Shown here: in pieces, positions 30,609 through 42,560 of the stretch | Layout of the letters: each line of letters opens with the position of its first letter | Numbering within the stretch: the first letter of the stretch is position 1 | Origin: Allomyces arbusculus | Lineage: Eukaryota; Blastocladiomycota; Blastocladiomycetes; Blastocladiales; Blastocladiaceae | Direction: 5' to 3' | Assembly: GCA_027604705.1 (NCBI GenBank) | Contig: JADHYV010000028.1 | Coordinates: 124,001 to 188,000, forward strand | DNA: 64,000 nucleotides | Position numbers and translations under genes: made by a program | Notes under the pieces: model-generated | Seen by the model: the letters and a program-made list of their open reading frames with translations, nothing else | The model's database searches: none | What the model was told of the DNA's origin: nothing

Positions 30609-33075
30609 ATGGGCCACGTTGCCATCGTCGCGACGTGCTCGCTCAACCAGTGGGCGCTCGACTTTACGGGCAACCTCGAACGCATCCAGAAATCACTGCA
30701 AATCGCGCTCGACAATGGCGCGTCGCTGCGCATTGGCCCCGAGCTAGAAATCACGTACGCCTACGGGTGGATAATTTCTGTCATCGTGATCGTGTGCTGA
30801 TCGTGGTTCATTTTTTGGCTCGGAACTCCAGCGGCTATGGCTGCAACGACCATTTCCTCGAGAGTACGTTTTGCCTGCACTCAAGCCCAACCGCGAACTG
30901 CCACTGACATTGAACCGCGCAGGCGACACGTATCTGCACTCGTGGCAGGTGCTCGTCGAACTTCTCCAGCATCCGGCGTGCCAGAGCGACATGATTTGCG
31001 ACTTTGGCATGTGCGTTGCAGACCGCGCGTCGTTTCACCCCAACAATCGCGGCCAGCACTCAGGGATCTGATATTCGGTTTCCGGTCTGTTGCTAGGCCC
31101 GTCAAGCACCGCGGCGTCAACTACAATTGCCGCGTACTCGTGTGCAAGGGCCAGATCGTCCTGATCCGGCCGAAAATGTTCCTGGCCAACGATGGCAACT
31201 ACCGCGAGATGCGGTGGTTCACGCCGTGGCTGCACGCGCGCACCGTCGAGGACCACGCGTTGCCGCGCATGGTCGCGGCGGCCACGGGCCAGCGCACGGT
31301 GCCGTTTGGGGACGCCGTTCTCGCCACGCACGATACCGTGATTGGCGTGGAAACGTGCGAGGAAGTCTTTTCGGCCCAGGCGCCGCACGTGGGCATGGCG
31401 CTCGACGGCGTCGAGCTCTTCACCAACTCGTCGGGGTCGCACCACGAGTTGCGCAAGCTGCGTACGCGGCTCGACCTGATTACGGGCGCCACGCGCAAGT
31501 GTGGCGGGATTTACCTGTACGCGAACCAGCAAGGGTGCGACGGCGAGCGCGTCTACTATGACGGGTCGGCCATGGTCGTGGTCAATGGCGATGTGGTCGC
31601 ACAAGGGTCGCAATTTTCACTGCGCGACGTGGAAGTCGTCACGGCGGCCGTCGACTTCGAGGCCGTGCGTTCGTTCCGGTCCGGCCGCATCTCAAGCAAC
31701 TGGCAGGCGGCCGCGGCGCCGCGGTACCCGCGCATTCACGTGGGCGTCGCCCTTTCGTCGTCGGTCTGGCAGCCGACGTCGCATACGCCGCGGTTCGTGC
31801 CGGGCCTCGTCCCGGCTCGTCCGATGGAACCCGTGATCTGCTCGCCCGAGGAGGAGATTGCGCTTGGGCCCGCATGCTGGCTCTGGGACTACCTGCGGCG
31901 GTCGCGCGTGCAGGGCTACTTTCTCCCGCTGTCTGGTGGAATCGACTCGTGCGCGACGGCTGTGATCGTGTTTTCCATGTGCCGACTCGTCGTCGACGCG
32001 ATCAAGTATAAGACAGAGCCGCAAGTGCTCGAGGACCTGCGTCGGATCGTGGGCGAACCCGCCGACTCGACGTGGATTCCCGCCACGCCGCAGGAAGTTT
32101 GCGCGCGCATTTTCCACACGTGCTACCTGTCGTCGGAACACTCGTCGGCCGAGACACGCGGGCGCGCACAGGATTTGGCCAAGGCGATTGGCGCGTACCA
32201 CTTGAACGTGCCGATTGATTCGGTCGTGTCGGCGATCTCGTCGCTGTTTGTGCGCATCACCAACAAGGAGCCCAAGTTCAAGCTGTTTGGTGGGTTGCCC
32301 GCTGAGAACCTCGCGCTGCAGAACATTCAGGCGCGCACGCGCATGGTGCTGAGCTACTTGTTTGCGCAGCTCCTATGCTGGGTGCGTGGGCGGCAGGGCA
32401 GTTTGCTGGTGCTGGGCAGTGCTAATGTGGACGAGAGGTATGCGACGTTTCCGGGACCCGCAAGCCCAGCACGTGGAAGCTAACGCGCGATTCAACAGTC
32501 TGCGCGGGTACATGACCAAGTACGACTGCTCGTCGGCCGACCTGAACCCGATCGGCGGCATTTCCAAGACCGACCTGCGCGCGTTTATCCGGTGGGCGCA
32601 GACCAACTTTGACCTGCCGATCCTCGAGTCCTTCCTGGACGCAACCCCGACTGCTGAGCTCGAGCCGTCGTCGGCCGACTACGTGCAGGCCGACGAGGCC
32701 GACATGGGCATGACCTACGACGAGCTCTCGCAGTACGGGCGGCTGCGTAAAGTGCAGAAATGCGGTCCGTTCTCGATGTTCACGCAACTCGTGCGCGACT
32801 GGGGCCATCAAATGGCGCCGGCCGCCGTGGCGACCAAGGTCAAGTCCTTCTTCACGTTCTACGCGATCAACCGGCACAAGATGACGACGCTCACGCCGTC
32901 CTACCACGCCGAATCGTATGGGACCGACGATAACCGGTTTGATCTGCGCCCGTTCCTCTACCCGGCGCGGTTCCAGTGGCAGTATGCGCGGATCGACGAG
33001 GCGGTGCGCGCCATGGAGGCGGTTGCGAGCGGTGATGCGGCGGGGCGGCCAGCTGAGTGTGTGCCGCTGGAATGA
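30609..33075 (+). CDS. QNS1: glutamine-dependent NAD+ synthetase
   Basis: Amidates deamido-NAD to NAD+ using glutamine. Exons 30609-30754, 30832-30863, 30923-31010, 31097-32437 and 32499-33075 give exactly 728 codons (727 aa). The N-terminal nitrilase-type glutaminase shows the catalytic Glu in '[18 protein letters not shown]' (formed by splicing through a 32-nt exon), Lys in '[16 protein letters not shown]' and Cys in '[10 protein letters not shown]'. The synthetase domain has the P-loop '[12 protein letters not shown]' and the NAD-binding '[20 protein letters not shown]' region created across the last intron. Length and both active sites look intact, so it should be functional in the last step of de novo and Preiss-Handler NAD synthesis. 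Confidence 0.97.
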
Positions 33076-33948
33076 TGGCCCTGATGCTAGTATTGAAGTT
33101 GATAGAATGTGTTCGTTTTTTTGACTTCTCACGTTACAAAAAGATTGGGCCGTTCATTCGCACTTCTGGGGCTACCACGCTCGCCCGTGCTCCCGACTCG
33201 ACAGGGCAGCTGCGCTTTGGACATACTCTCAGCACCTAGTGGTTTCGATCCACCAGCCTCGTTCTCTCAAACGTGCTCTGAGCGCTCATGGCGCCGGGGC
33301 GCAGAATTCTGGCATCCCACGAGCTGTGAATGATCCAAGGCGCCCTCAGCTTGATGCTGTCTGGCAGAAAATAAAAACAAATAATCATTTTCGCAGCCTT
33401 GCGACTTGCAAGACCTGGGCGCGGTCGCATGAAGCTCCACCACAACCACAGGACGTAATAACTAACAGTTTTCTACCATCTTAATCATCACGTCCGGCTA
33501 GGCAGAGCCTACTTCTTTCAGGCCCAATGACCAAAGGGAGCTGCCACCAGATCTCCACGGCTCGACTACGTGTCGCTCCACATCCTAATTGTGGTCAAAA
33601 CATTTCAAAAACTGGAGGCCAAGGCAAAGATGGCGCTTCTGGTCATTCTCGTGTTGGAATTGAGTCAGAGCTCACGAGCTCATCATGCTTAAGTCGAGTC
33701 GTCGTTTTGCTCAACCCAGCGCTGACGCTGCAAAATCACGACCTGCTTGATCCGCTCACGGCCACCTCACGCAACTTGACGTCTCCGATTCCGCTTGACT
33801 CAGCCTATTGGAGCGTGCAAGCCGACCCGATCGGACCGTGACCACGGCAGCACAAGTGTCCAAGACCAGCAGCTCCAGCAACACCAGCAGAACGAACGGA
33901 TCCCCATTCTATCGAGTGACAGCAAATCTCCAGCAATAGCCCGGAACC
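33076..33948. other. intergenic region
   Basis: 873 bp of lower GC between QNS1 and the eIF2B gamma gene. Only short frames without recognisable domains. The eIF2B gamma promoter lies at its 3' end, with a CCAAT-box-like ATTGG at about 33807-33811. Confidence 0.45.
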
Positions 33949-35631
33949 ATGTCCATGTTCTCGCTCAACGTTGCGAGCCGTAACCCGCAAATGGATATGA
34001 GCGAGCTTCAGGCCGTCATTCTCGCCGGCCCAGGCAAGTCGCTGTCGCCGCTGACGCAGGGCACGCCCAAGGCTCTGCTACCGATTGCGGGCAAGCCCAT
34101 GATCTCGTACTCGCTGCAGTGGATTGAGTCGGCCGGGATCAAGGGTGCAAATCACAGTCTTTGTGATCAGGGCCTAGAGCCGGGCACGAATGGCCGTCAA
34201 CTGATCGGCGACCACATACGCTAGATGTCCTGATTGTCGCTGCGCAATCACACGGCGACCAGCTCACGACCTACGTGCGCTCGCTCGAAGGGCGACGCCC
34301 CGAACTCGTGCTCGTCGACGACCACCTTGGGTCCGGTGCAGCGCTACGCAAGGTTCTCGACAAGCTGCGGCAGACCAACGTCGTTGTCATGTCCGTCGAC
34401 ACGATCCCTGCCGATTCGCCCATGGTCCTGCTCGACCAATTCCGCACCCACAACGCCGCCATGCTCGCGCTCTACTACGGCGCTGCGCCCGACGCTGCCG
34501 CCGATCAGGTGATTGGGCTCGCGCCGCTCAACCCGGTGCGCGACCGCACGTCGGTTGCTCCCTCGACGGGTGTGGCCAGGCTCGTCGCGGCATCGCTGCG
34601 CGCCAAGGTCACGGAAGCGTCGGGCCCAGGCATGCCGCTGCGACTCGACATGCTGCGCGAGTTCCCGACGGTGCGCATGGTCCGTGCGCAGGACGCGCAT
34701 CTGTACATTTTCCGCACCGAGACGCTGCGGTCGATGCTGGGCGACAAGGCTGGTTCGATTCAGCGTGAGACGGTCCCCGCTCTCATCAAGTCGCAGTACG
34801 TGACGAGCTCGGCGAAATGTACGTTGGCTCAACAGGCTGCGCGATATCATGTATTTTCAATGGCTCGAACTGATCTGGATTTCTTGGTAGCCCCTTCGCC
34901 CGGTGCCGTCTCTCCCGACGACATGGACGTGGACCATGACCACGACCGGGAGGCGGACGCGGCCAACCAATCGTCCATGGCCATTGCAGGCCTCACCACG
35001 TCCAATGGCACGCTCCAGTCGCGCCCCGTGATCCTCGCGTACCTGAGCCAGGCGGGCGCCGACGCCTCGACCTCCTCCGTGGGCGGTAGTTCCATGGATC
35101 TGACCACCACGACCGCCGCCGCGTCGGGCGCGCCCTTGCACGCGCAGCTCGCGGCGATTGGCCACCCGGGCGCGCGCGCCAACACGCCCGCCGGGTACGC
35201 TGAGCTGAATCGCACGCTGGCTAAGCTTGCGGGCGAGCACCGAGTCGCCGCGACGGCCGACTTGGCGCCGCGCACGCAGGTCGGACCCGAGTCGATGGTT
35301 GGCGACCAGACGCGTGTCGGCGAGCGGTCGTCGGTGAAGAAGTCGGTGGTCGGTGCGCGGTGCGTGATTGGGCGTAACGTCAAGCTTGTCAATTGTGTCT
35401 TGATGGACGGGGTCGCGATCGACGATGAAGTCAAGCTCGAGTCGTGCATTGTGTGCCCCCTCGCGCAGGTCGGCGAGAAGTGCACGCTCAAGGATTCGAT
35501 TGTCGCGGCTAAAATGGTCGTGCCGCGCGAGAGTACGTTTTCGAGGTTTGAACATGTGCATTCCATTGCCCAGTTCTCTGACTGGATTATTATTCCCTGT
35601 AGCCACGGCCAAGAACGAACTGTTTTCGTAA
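33949..35631 (+). CDS. GCD1: eIF2B gamma subunit (guanine-exchange factor)
   Basis: Forms the catalytic eIF2B epsilon-gamma subcomplex that recharges eIF2 with GTP. Exons 33949-34144, 34225-34818, 34891-35532 and 35603-35631 give 487 codons (486 aa). The N-terminal nucleotidyltransferase-like domain starts 'LQAVILAGPGKSLSPLTQG', 'PKALLPIAGKPMISYSLQWI'; the C-terminal left-handed beta-helix has hexapeptide repeats ('SMVGDQTRVGERSSVKKSVV', 'CVIGRNVKLVNCVLMDGV'). The third intron (34819-34890, 72 nt, GTACGT...TAG) is a multiple of three without a stop, so read-through would add 24 residues; I favour splicing because boundaries are strong. The 29-nt last exon encodes 'TAKNELFS'. The GDP-mannose pyrophosphorylase family is similar, but the acidic insert and overall length favour eIF2B gamma. 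Confidence 0.85.
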
Positions 35632-36145
35632 CGCGGTCGGGCATGACGTGTTTTTGCTGTCTCGTTCAAGCATCGTCTCGGCGCCTCTATCATTAGTTTT
35701 TTGTGGTGTAAGAAATGGGGGAGAATATCTGCAATGCTGCTGTGGATGCGTCCTCGCAAAATCTAGCGTTCCAAGGCATGCCCCTGACCCATCAGGACGC
35801 GAAAATACGGCAGCGAGACCGCCACACGGCAGCAGATGCAGTCTTTACAAATACGACAGAAGAGAAAGGATGCACGCGCAGTCTTGAGCAAAGGGCAGCC
35901 CGTCAGTCGAGGCAACCAGTGATCCATTGATCGGAAGCCGATATCGTTCGGGTCCTCGCTTCTTCTCCTTCCTCCATCAACATTGTCGATTTGCTGACCC
36001 GACAGCGCTCATTACCACCAAAACTGCGAGGACTGGTCGCAAATTGCTGCTTCAGCTCTCGACAAGTATCGACCAGCCCAAACAAGCTCATTTCACGACA
36101 GCCTCAACTAGTTCCTGATTGCTCAGCATTCTCTCCACGAACATC
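35632..36145. other. intergenic region
   Basis: 514 bp downstream of eIF2B gamma. No recognisable coding region; should contain the promoter of the small plus-strand gene that follows. Confidence 0.4.
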
Positions 36146-36652
36146 ATGGCGCACCACCACCAGGCGATCGAGGATGAGTACGAATTGACTACCATCTAGC
36201 CAATTCAAGACCGCCCTGGCTCGTCGAACCCTCCTGTTTACCATTATCCATCACGGCAGTATCGCACTCGTCGGGCAAGGACTGCGTTTACTCCAAGCTC
36301 AACTGGCCAATGCCCGTCACGATATCAACACGCTGCAGGATTTACGCGAGCGAATCGACGACGACACGCCCGGTGTGATTGCCGACCTGGTCGACTCGGT
36401 AAGCGTGTTCTGCTCAACGCACAATGCATCAGTAACTCCTGCAAGATGTGACCTGACTGACGGCCCCTGGACGCGGCAGGACAGAATCTTCGCCTCCCTC
36501 AACTGCAAGAAATCGTGCACGTCCCGAGCATCGAGTGGCTCTTGTCACGACCGCGGCCAGAGACGTACCAATTCCCGACCGAGACTGTCAGCAGCCATGT
36601 CCCATTGGTACTAGCTTCATTTCCGACCTCAAACTCGCAGGTCCAGCGCTGA
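36146..36652 (+). CDS. hypothetical small protein, spliced, about 132 aa
   Basis: Tentative exons 36146-36177, 36200-36398 and 36485-36652 give 133 codons. The best protein-like stretch is 'FTIIHHGSIALVGQGLRLLQ' followed by an amphipathic helix 'DINTLQDLRERIDDDTPGVI' and then 'LPQLQEIVHVPSIEWLLSRP'. I do not recognise the family; it looks like a small helical subunit of a larger complex. Odd: joining the ATG exon to the second exon requires a 22-nt intron (36178-36199), far below the usual size here, so the 5' end may be wrong. Alternatively a 34-nt intron (36641-36674) would fuse this gene in frame to the next one, giving a single 273-aa protein. Confidence 0.4.
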
Positions 36653-36677
36653 CCACTCGTAATCCTGAATCTAGAAC

Positions 36678-37346
36678 ATGAATGCCGTCTCCTCCACCCC
36701 ATCCACGCCCACTATCCCGCCGGCCATGGGCCTGGCCAACCTCGAGGGCGAGGACCGCGAGGCGCGCAAGAAACGACTGCGCGCCGAACGTGAGCGCGAC
36801 CGACGCCGGCGTAAGCGGCAGCTGAACGAGTTGAACGGCGTGATTGCACCACCGACGGGCGGGCGGTACACGGGGGCCAAGTACATGACCGTCTCGACGG
36901 TGAGCTTGGACAGCAAGGCGGCGAAAAAGGCGGCCAGGCGCGAACGGATTGTCAAGGACGAGATTCATTACGGGTACCGGGTACGTTGGCAACGTGGTGG
37001 TGGGAACAGCGTGACGCAAGGCGACAATTTGCAGACTCACGCGGTACACGGAATAGTGTGATGGGTGCGGCGCCGACCCGATTGTTGGAACGCGGTTCGC
37101 GTGCACTCAGTGCCCCGAGCAGTTTTCGACCGACTTGTGCGCCGCGTGCAAAACCAACGGGGTCTATTTTTCGGGTACGTTGTGAACCCGCACTCGATCT
37201 CACTGGGGATCGAGCATGCAAGCATTTCATTCTCATTTATTTCTCCCTTCTCTTTCTTTTTCCCTGCAGCTCATCATAACCCCTCGCACCGGTTCAAGCA
37301 GCACGCCAAGGCTCAGCTGAACGACGATTACGATTATCTCAACTGA
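36678..37346 (+). CDS. hypothetical basic protein with Cys/His cluster, about 143 aa
   Basis: Exons 36678-36980, 37123-37174 and 37270-37346 sum to 144 codons with both introns starting GTACGT and phases matching. The N-terminal half is highly charged ('DREARKKRLRAERERDRRRR', residues about 24-43). The C-terminal half, assembled across two introns, carries C-x2-C in 'LCAACKTNGVYFS' then 'AHHNPSHRFKQH', a CCHH-like arrangement that could bind zinc, and ends in acidic 'DDYDYLN'. I do not recognise the family. It might be the 3' part of a larger gene with the preceding ORF. An AATAAA hexamer lies about 20 bp after the stop, and the CreC gene is convergent. Confidence 0.55.
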
Positions 37347-37530
37347 GCGGCCAACGCCCACCACGTAATAAAACATGCAAAGAAACTGGTCCCCCATTGC
37401 GCGGCAAGTTCCCGTTCCACAGGATATGGCGCGCTACAAAACTATTGAGGCCGCCGACCTCTCAAAGAAGAATTACAATACTACACGCTCCCGTCTGATT
37501 CCCATCGCCCTCCACCCCGCTGCGACCTCA

Positions 37531-40500
37531 TCACAGCGACACGACTTCGTGGTCGTCATCAACACGCAAGTGCCGCACAGCCATCATCGACCGCGGACTC
37601 GTGCCCATCCGCTCGGCATGCCGCGCCAAATCGTCTTCGACGCGCTGTGCCAAATCAGCGGCCACCGCATGGTCATCGACCGACAGAGCCGGAATCGCCG
37701 CCGACGACCCCGTTTCCGACGACGACCGGTCGAACGCGGCGTGCGTGTGCGTCCATCCGGACACGCCCGACGCGGCGCGCGACCGCGTTTCGGGCGTGCC
37801 TGCCGCCGAAGACTCGGGCGTGAAAAACCCGACGGGCGACCACGGATGGTGCAGCGGGTCATTGTCCGGATCCGGGTCGACCTGGCTGAACACAGATTGC
37901 GGGTTCAGAAACGCGGGCGGCGTCCAGTCGGGTCGTGTGCTGCCGGGCACGGGTTTGCCCATGACGTTGTCGTCATCGACGAGGTGCGTTGGCGGTGGCC
38001 GCGTCCAGACTTGAATCGTGCCCTTGCGCTGCGCGACGATGATCGCGGTGGGGGTGAAGGACAGCGACGTGAGCGGTTGCGTCGAAACGACTTCGCACTG
38101 TGGTTCGTGACGAGCGGCAGGTTAGCTAACGAGTGGAATTAATGCGAGCGTGCGAAAGAGTACGGACCATGATAGGCTCCATGACGGGCACTTCATTGGC
38201 AGGCAACGGTGGGTGAATAATGTGCTCGCGTGCGCGCCAGTCGTCGTCGTTGCCGGACAGGAAACTCGCGCGTCGGTTGATTGAGCCGGTGAACGACGTC
38301 GACCGCGCACCCGCGGGCCGGCCCAAGGGTCCCAAGCCGTGTACGGGCAACTCCCAGAGCAGCATCTTGCCGTCCTGGCCGACACTGCCGAACCGGTACG
38401 TGCTCGCGTCCGACCTCCAATAGTCGAACGCGATGCTGGAGACCTACATTTGGCGTGGCTCGAATGAGCATCGTGCAGTGCAGGGTGAGGTGCGGCGGGA
38501 GAAACGAACCCATGATGTGTGCCCTCGGCATCGCGCGAGAACACGTCGCTCTTGGATCGACCAAACCGTGATCAAGTCGTCTTGACCGCCTGTCTGAATG
38601 CATAAAGAAGAGCGTCAGTCATTGTGCACCTCGCAGGAATTCAGTTCGATGGAAGCGTCACGAACCAAAAGTAGCCTGCTGTCTGGACTCCAGCACAAGC
38701 AAAGAAGACCGCCGAAAAAACTCGAGAACGTGTCTGTCAACCTAAGCCCCAGTGGAACAAAAGATGAGAAAGTGGGTCATGGGTAGGCTCAGATCCGAAA
38801 GTGCATAGCACGTACCGTTCCTCGGCAAACTTGACGACCTGCAAATGCCCGTCGAGCCCGACGAGGGCAACGTACTTGCCGTTGGGCGAAAACGACACGT
38901 CGGCAATGGCCTTGCCAGCACCGAAATGGAACTTGCCGATTTGCCAAACGCTCAACGGGTTGTACTTGTGGGCCTTGACGGGTTTGATCACCTCAAACCT
39001 ACGCAATGGTCATGTCAGTCTCACGCACGAAGGCAACACGTGGGATTTTTGGGAGAACGTACCCTTCGGCCGAGTGCTTGGTAATCACCTCATCGTCTTG
39101 GCCCGAGGCCGTGCCATTGGCCGTGCCGTGCTTGGCGTCCTTGGACACGTCGAGCTCACGGTCTTCGCGGTCCTTGTCAAAGATCATGACGGTGCCGTCG
39201 GCAAATGTGGCGAGGAAGAGCGTCTCGGATCCGGGTACCCACGCGACTTGCGTGACGCGTCGTGCATGAAGAGCACCCTAACATGAGAATGCGAACGTGA
39301 GCAGCTGGTCTACCGAAAAACACCGTTTAAAGACGCACCTGCTTGTTGATGCGATGGTAACGGTGGTGGACCGCGTCGTACCACATCAAGTCGCCCGTGT
39401 GGAAGCCGACAATTAGGTCCATGCGACCGGGTGCGCGCGTCGTCGGGTTGATGGCATGGCACGTCGGGATTGCACGAATGAACTGGATGCGCCAGAGCAC
39501 GGTCTAACAGGTGGAGTAAAGGAGTTAGATTCATTCAATCTGAATGACGCGAAATTGGCAATAAGCGGCGGCACCTTGTACTCTTGCGCCTCCATCCACA
39601 CGAGTCCCTTGCCGAGATTGAAGATCATGGTTGACAAGACAGACGGCTCCTGCGGCAGCGCAGTTTCCTGCTTAACCGCTGCCACGTCAGCGACCGGGTG
39701 ATCCGCGCCGTTGACGTCGGAGGCCAAATTCGGTGCCGACTTGGACGACCCCTTGGACGAAAAGAAGCCGCGCGCGAGCCGAAGCCGTCCACCACTGCTC
39801 CCGCCACTTTGCCCATGGCCGTGCGACCGGTTCTTGTCCTTGTCCTTGTCGGACCCACCATTCAAGACGGCGATCGCGCGCTCGCGTGCGAGCTGCTTTT
39901 CCTTGAGTTCACGCATCGCCACGAGCGACGCACCGCCCATGTTGATGGAACCCGAGCTCGCCACGGACCCGACACTCATGGCCGCGAGCGACACGGCGCC
40001 ACCGTGCATGTGTGTGTGCGTGTCGCCCACAACGTGCGTGACTTCCTTGTGCGAGGCATAATTGCCCGTGCGCAGCACGTCAGGTAAATGGTCGAGCGTC
40101 GTGATTTTGGCCACAAACGTCGAATTTGACTTGGAGACCATCGACTTGGTGCGGTGCCGCCGCGCCGTTGACGAGAAGAGGGATCCGAGGCGCGATGTCG
40201 ACGAGGATGACGATGACGCGAGCGGGACGGGTATGGGTGCAGCGGCCACGACGGGGATCGACGGTTGTGACATGGTACTGGTCGACTGGAAAATGACGTC
40301 GGGCACGGGCGCATGCGCGCCTCCCGAAGCGAGCGACCGCGCAGCAAATGGGAACTCGCCCGCATCGAAACCAGCACTACTGGGCGTGCCAGGGATCGGT
40401 GAAAGCAGCGGGTCGCCTCCCACCGATGCGGGGGTTGCATTGGCACCGGCTACGGGTAGGACCGACGACAGGTGTGCCGTCAAGTCCCCAAGCCCCGCAG

Positions 40501-40831
40501 GTGACTGGCGGCGTGCGCGGGAGACGGTCGCGGGGTTCGTGCCGGCACTACGCGCGCGTGGCATGTGCCCGGACGCAACAGCGTGCATGGCGACCTCGAC
40601 GCGCACGGGAATGTCGCGCTCAGAGACGGGCAGCGCGGCCCAGGCGGCCTTGTCGAGCACTACCGTATGGTGCAGCGTGTAGGCGCCCTCGGGCGCTGAT
40701 ACGGTCGGGGGCGCGTCGGCAGCGTCGGCCGTTGCTGTGCCGTTGAGCGTTGACACGACGCTGGTACTGAGCGTGGGTGGTGGCGGCGGCGGCGCCATGA
40801 TTGGGAGGGCGGCGTGGTAGGGCAGGGCCAT
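37531..40831 (-). CDS. CREC: CreC/WDR20-type WD40 protein, deubiquitinase partner
   Basis: Fungal CreC and animal WDR20 bind and activate USP12/46-type deubiquitinases (CreB in Aspergillus) and affect carbon catabolite repression. Exons: 40831-39575, 39503-39339, 39277-39063, 38998-38816, 38741-38666, 38593-38510, 38443-38168 and 38097-37531; sum 941 codons (940 aa). WD strings match WDR20 closely: '[20 protein letters not shown]', '[20 protein letters not shown]', '[20 protein letters not shown]', '[20 protein letters not shown]', '[20 protein letters not shown]', '[20 protein letters not shown]' and 'VPVMEPIM'. A disordered 400-residue Ser/Ala-rich N-terminal extension precedes the propeller; an in-frame ATG at 40798 is an alternative start. 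Residues after about 800 form a disordered tail. Confidence 0.93.
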
Positions 40832-41368
40832 TGCTTTGCTCGCTCACGACTTGCAGGGCTGATCGGGTTGATGCATGGAATGGCGCAGCTTTGCAGCCGG
40901 CGTGGGCGGCGGGTAGGATGGCGCCTCGGCGGCGGCAGGAGAGCGGTTTGCAGCAAGTACGGCGCGACGGGGTCGGTCAGAGCGCGCGCTAGGAAGAACT
41001 TAGGAGGTCGTCGGCGTCGTTGGGGGGGGGGGGGGGGGTGCCCGGCCAGTGTTGGCGGCGATGGACGTGGATGGACGTGGACAGCGAAAGGCCAGCAAAG
41101 GCTCACAGCGGTCGCCCACCCTGCTCCATTTGCGACCAACATTTCCGCTGCCCGTGGTCATCGGCCACGACACAGGACGCGAAGACGGCGAAAACAATTT
41201 GTTCAGCTTTGAAGCACGAAATGACAAGACAGGACGATGCAAGCTGCAGCTGCACCCACGCCAAAAGAGAAACAACGCTACGAAGCAACAACTTTGCAAG
41301 AACGGCACAAAGCGACCCCGAACACACTCGGCCACATCGCCAGGAGAGCAGCAACCGGTCCCTGCTGC
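40832..41368. other. intergenic, CreC promoter / ELO 3' flank
   Basis: 537 bp with a 17-base G run; no gene recognised. Contains the CreC promoter by position. Confidence 0.45.
41022..41038. repeat. G17 homopolymer run
   Basis: Seventeen consecutive G bases upstream of the CreC gene. Such runs are prone to sequencing error and slippage, so the exact length is uncertain. Confidence 0.9.
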
Positions 41369-42560
41369 CTACGACGACTTCTTGGCAGCCGGCACGGCAG
41401 CACCCTTGCCTGCGCGTGCCTTGTTCTTGTAGGACTGGCGGTAGAAGTTGCCAAAAAGCGCGAGCATCGTGACCATGTAGACCCACAGCAGCACGCTCAA
41501 CTCGAGCGGGTAGGCGTTGGGCGCCTTGGCCTTCTCCGGACGCAGCACGAAGCCGTCGATCAGGTTGTACGTGGCCTGCACCATCATGAGCATAAACTGC
41601 GTCATCTGCGCCGACGTGATGTACTTCTTAATGAAGGTCACTTGCTTGAAGCCGAGGGCCGACTGGAGGAGTGGGGCAGTGCACGGGAGGTCAGGACGCG
41701 TACACCACCACGAACCGCGGCTCGCAGCGCGAACCACGGCGAGACCACACGCGAAACAAATCAAGGAGCAATTTTTCACGCACCAGGAAGTAGTAGCCGT
41801 ACATGATCACATGGATGCCCGAGTTGAGGAACGCCGAGAAGTAGGACTCGCCCGTCGGCGCCCACAGCGTCACGAGCCACCAGATCATGAAGATGGACGC
41901 GTGGTGGTAGACGTGCAGGAACGAAATCTGGTGGAAGTTCTCTGATAGATAGATCGTAGCGTTTGGTAACCAGGAGGTCAGTTTTGTCCGCTCATCCAGC
42001 CCACGGCTCCAAAAACGATAACTGCCCGACAACACATGAAAAAGAACAAATCGCGTACTCTTGAGCACCATGATGATCGTGTCGTTGAACTCGAGGATCT
42101 TGGACAGGTAGAACACGGCGACGATCTTGGCCATGCCCGTCCCGCCTTGCTCGGGCGTCACGAGAGGGTTGCCAAACAGCGAGTAGCGGCCCAGGAACGC
42201 CTGACGCAACACCTCCACGGCCATGAACAGCGACAGACTCGTCAAGACGACATTATTGAGCAGCGCGTAGGTCTTGACCTGCAGCTTGAACGGCACTTGG
42301 CTCATGATCAAACGACCACCGCCGATCAGGGCCAGGTACGCCGTGACCAGGAAGAGAACATGCGCCGGGTTCATGAACGGCAGCTGGTCAGCGTAGGGCG
42401 ACCGAATGCTGGCCAGAAACGTCTTGGTTGCCGTCGTTGCCTCCGGGAACTTTTCGGCAAGGAACGCGACCGCATGCGCCTCGTACGGCGCCGTGATTGG
42501 GGCAATGCGCGCCTCGAGCGCGGCAAACGCGTTGATGATCAGGTCGGTCGTGGCCTCCAT
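41369..42560 (-). CDS. ELO-family fatty-acid elongase
   Basis: 3-ketoacyl-CoA synthase of the ER very-long-chain fatty-acid elongation cycle. Exons 42560-42059, 41941-41784 and 41662-41369 give 318 codons (317 aa). The catalytic histidine box HVYHH sits in 'ISFLHVYHHASIFMIWWL'; upstream 'LSKILEFNDTIIMVLKK' (the KxxExxDT and FxxLKK motifs) and downstream 'GIHVIMYGYYFLSALGF' and 'TSAQMTQFMLMMVQATYN' are all family signatures. Six to seven TM helices are apparent. The C-terminus is Lys-rich ('AAVPAAKKSS'), resembling a di-lysine ER retrieval signal but not at the exact position. Animal-type ELOVL substrate class cannot be told from sequence alone; polyunsaturated-acyl elongation is possible. Confidence 0.95.
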
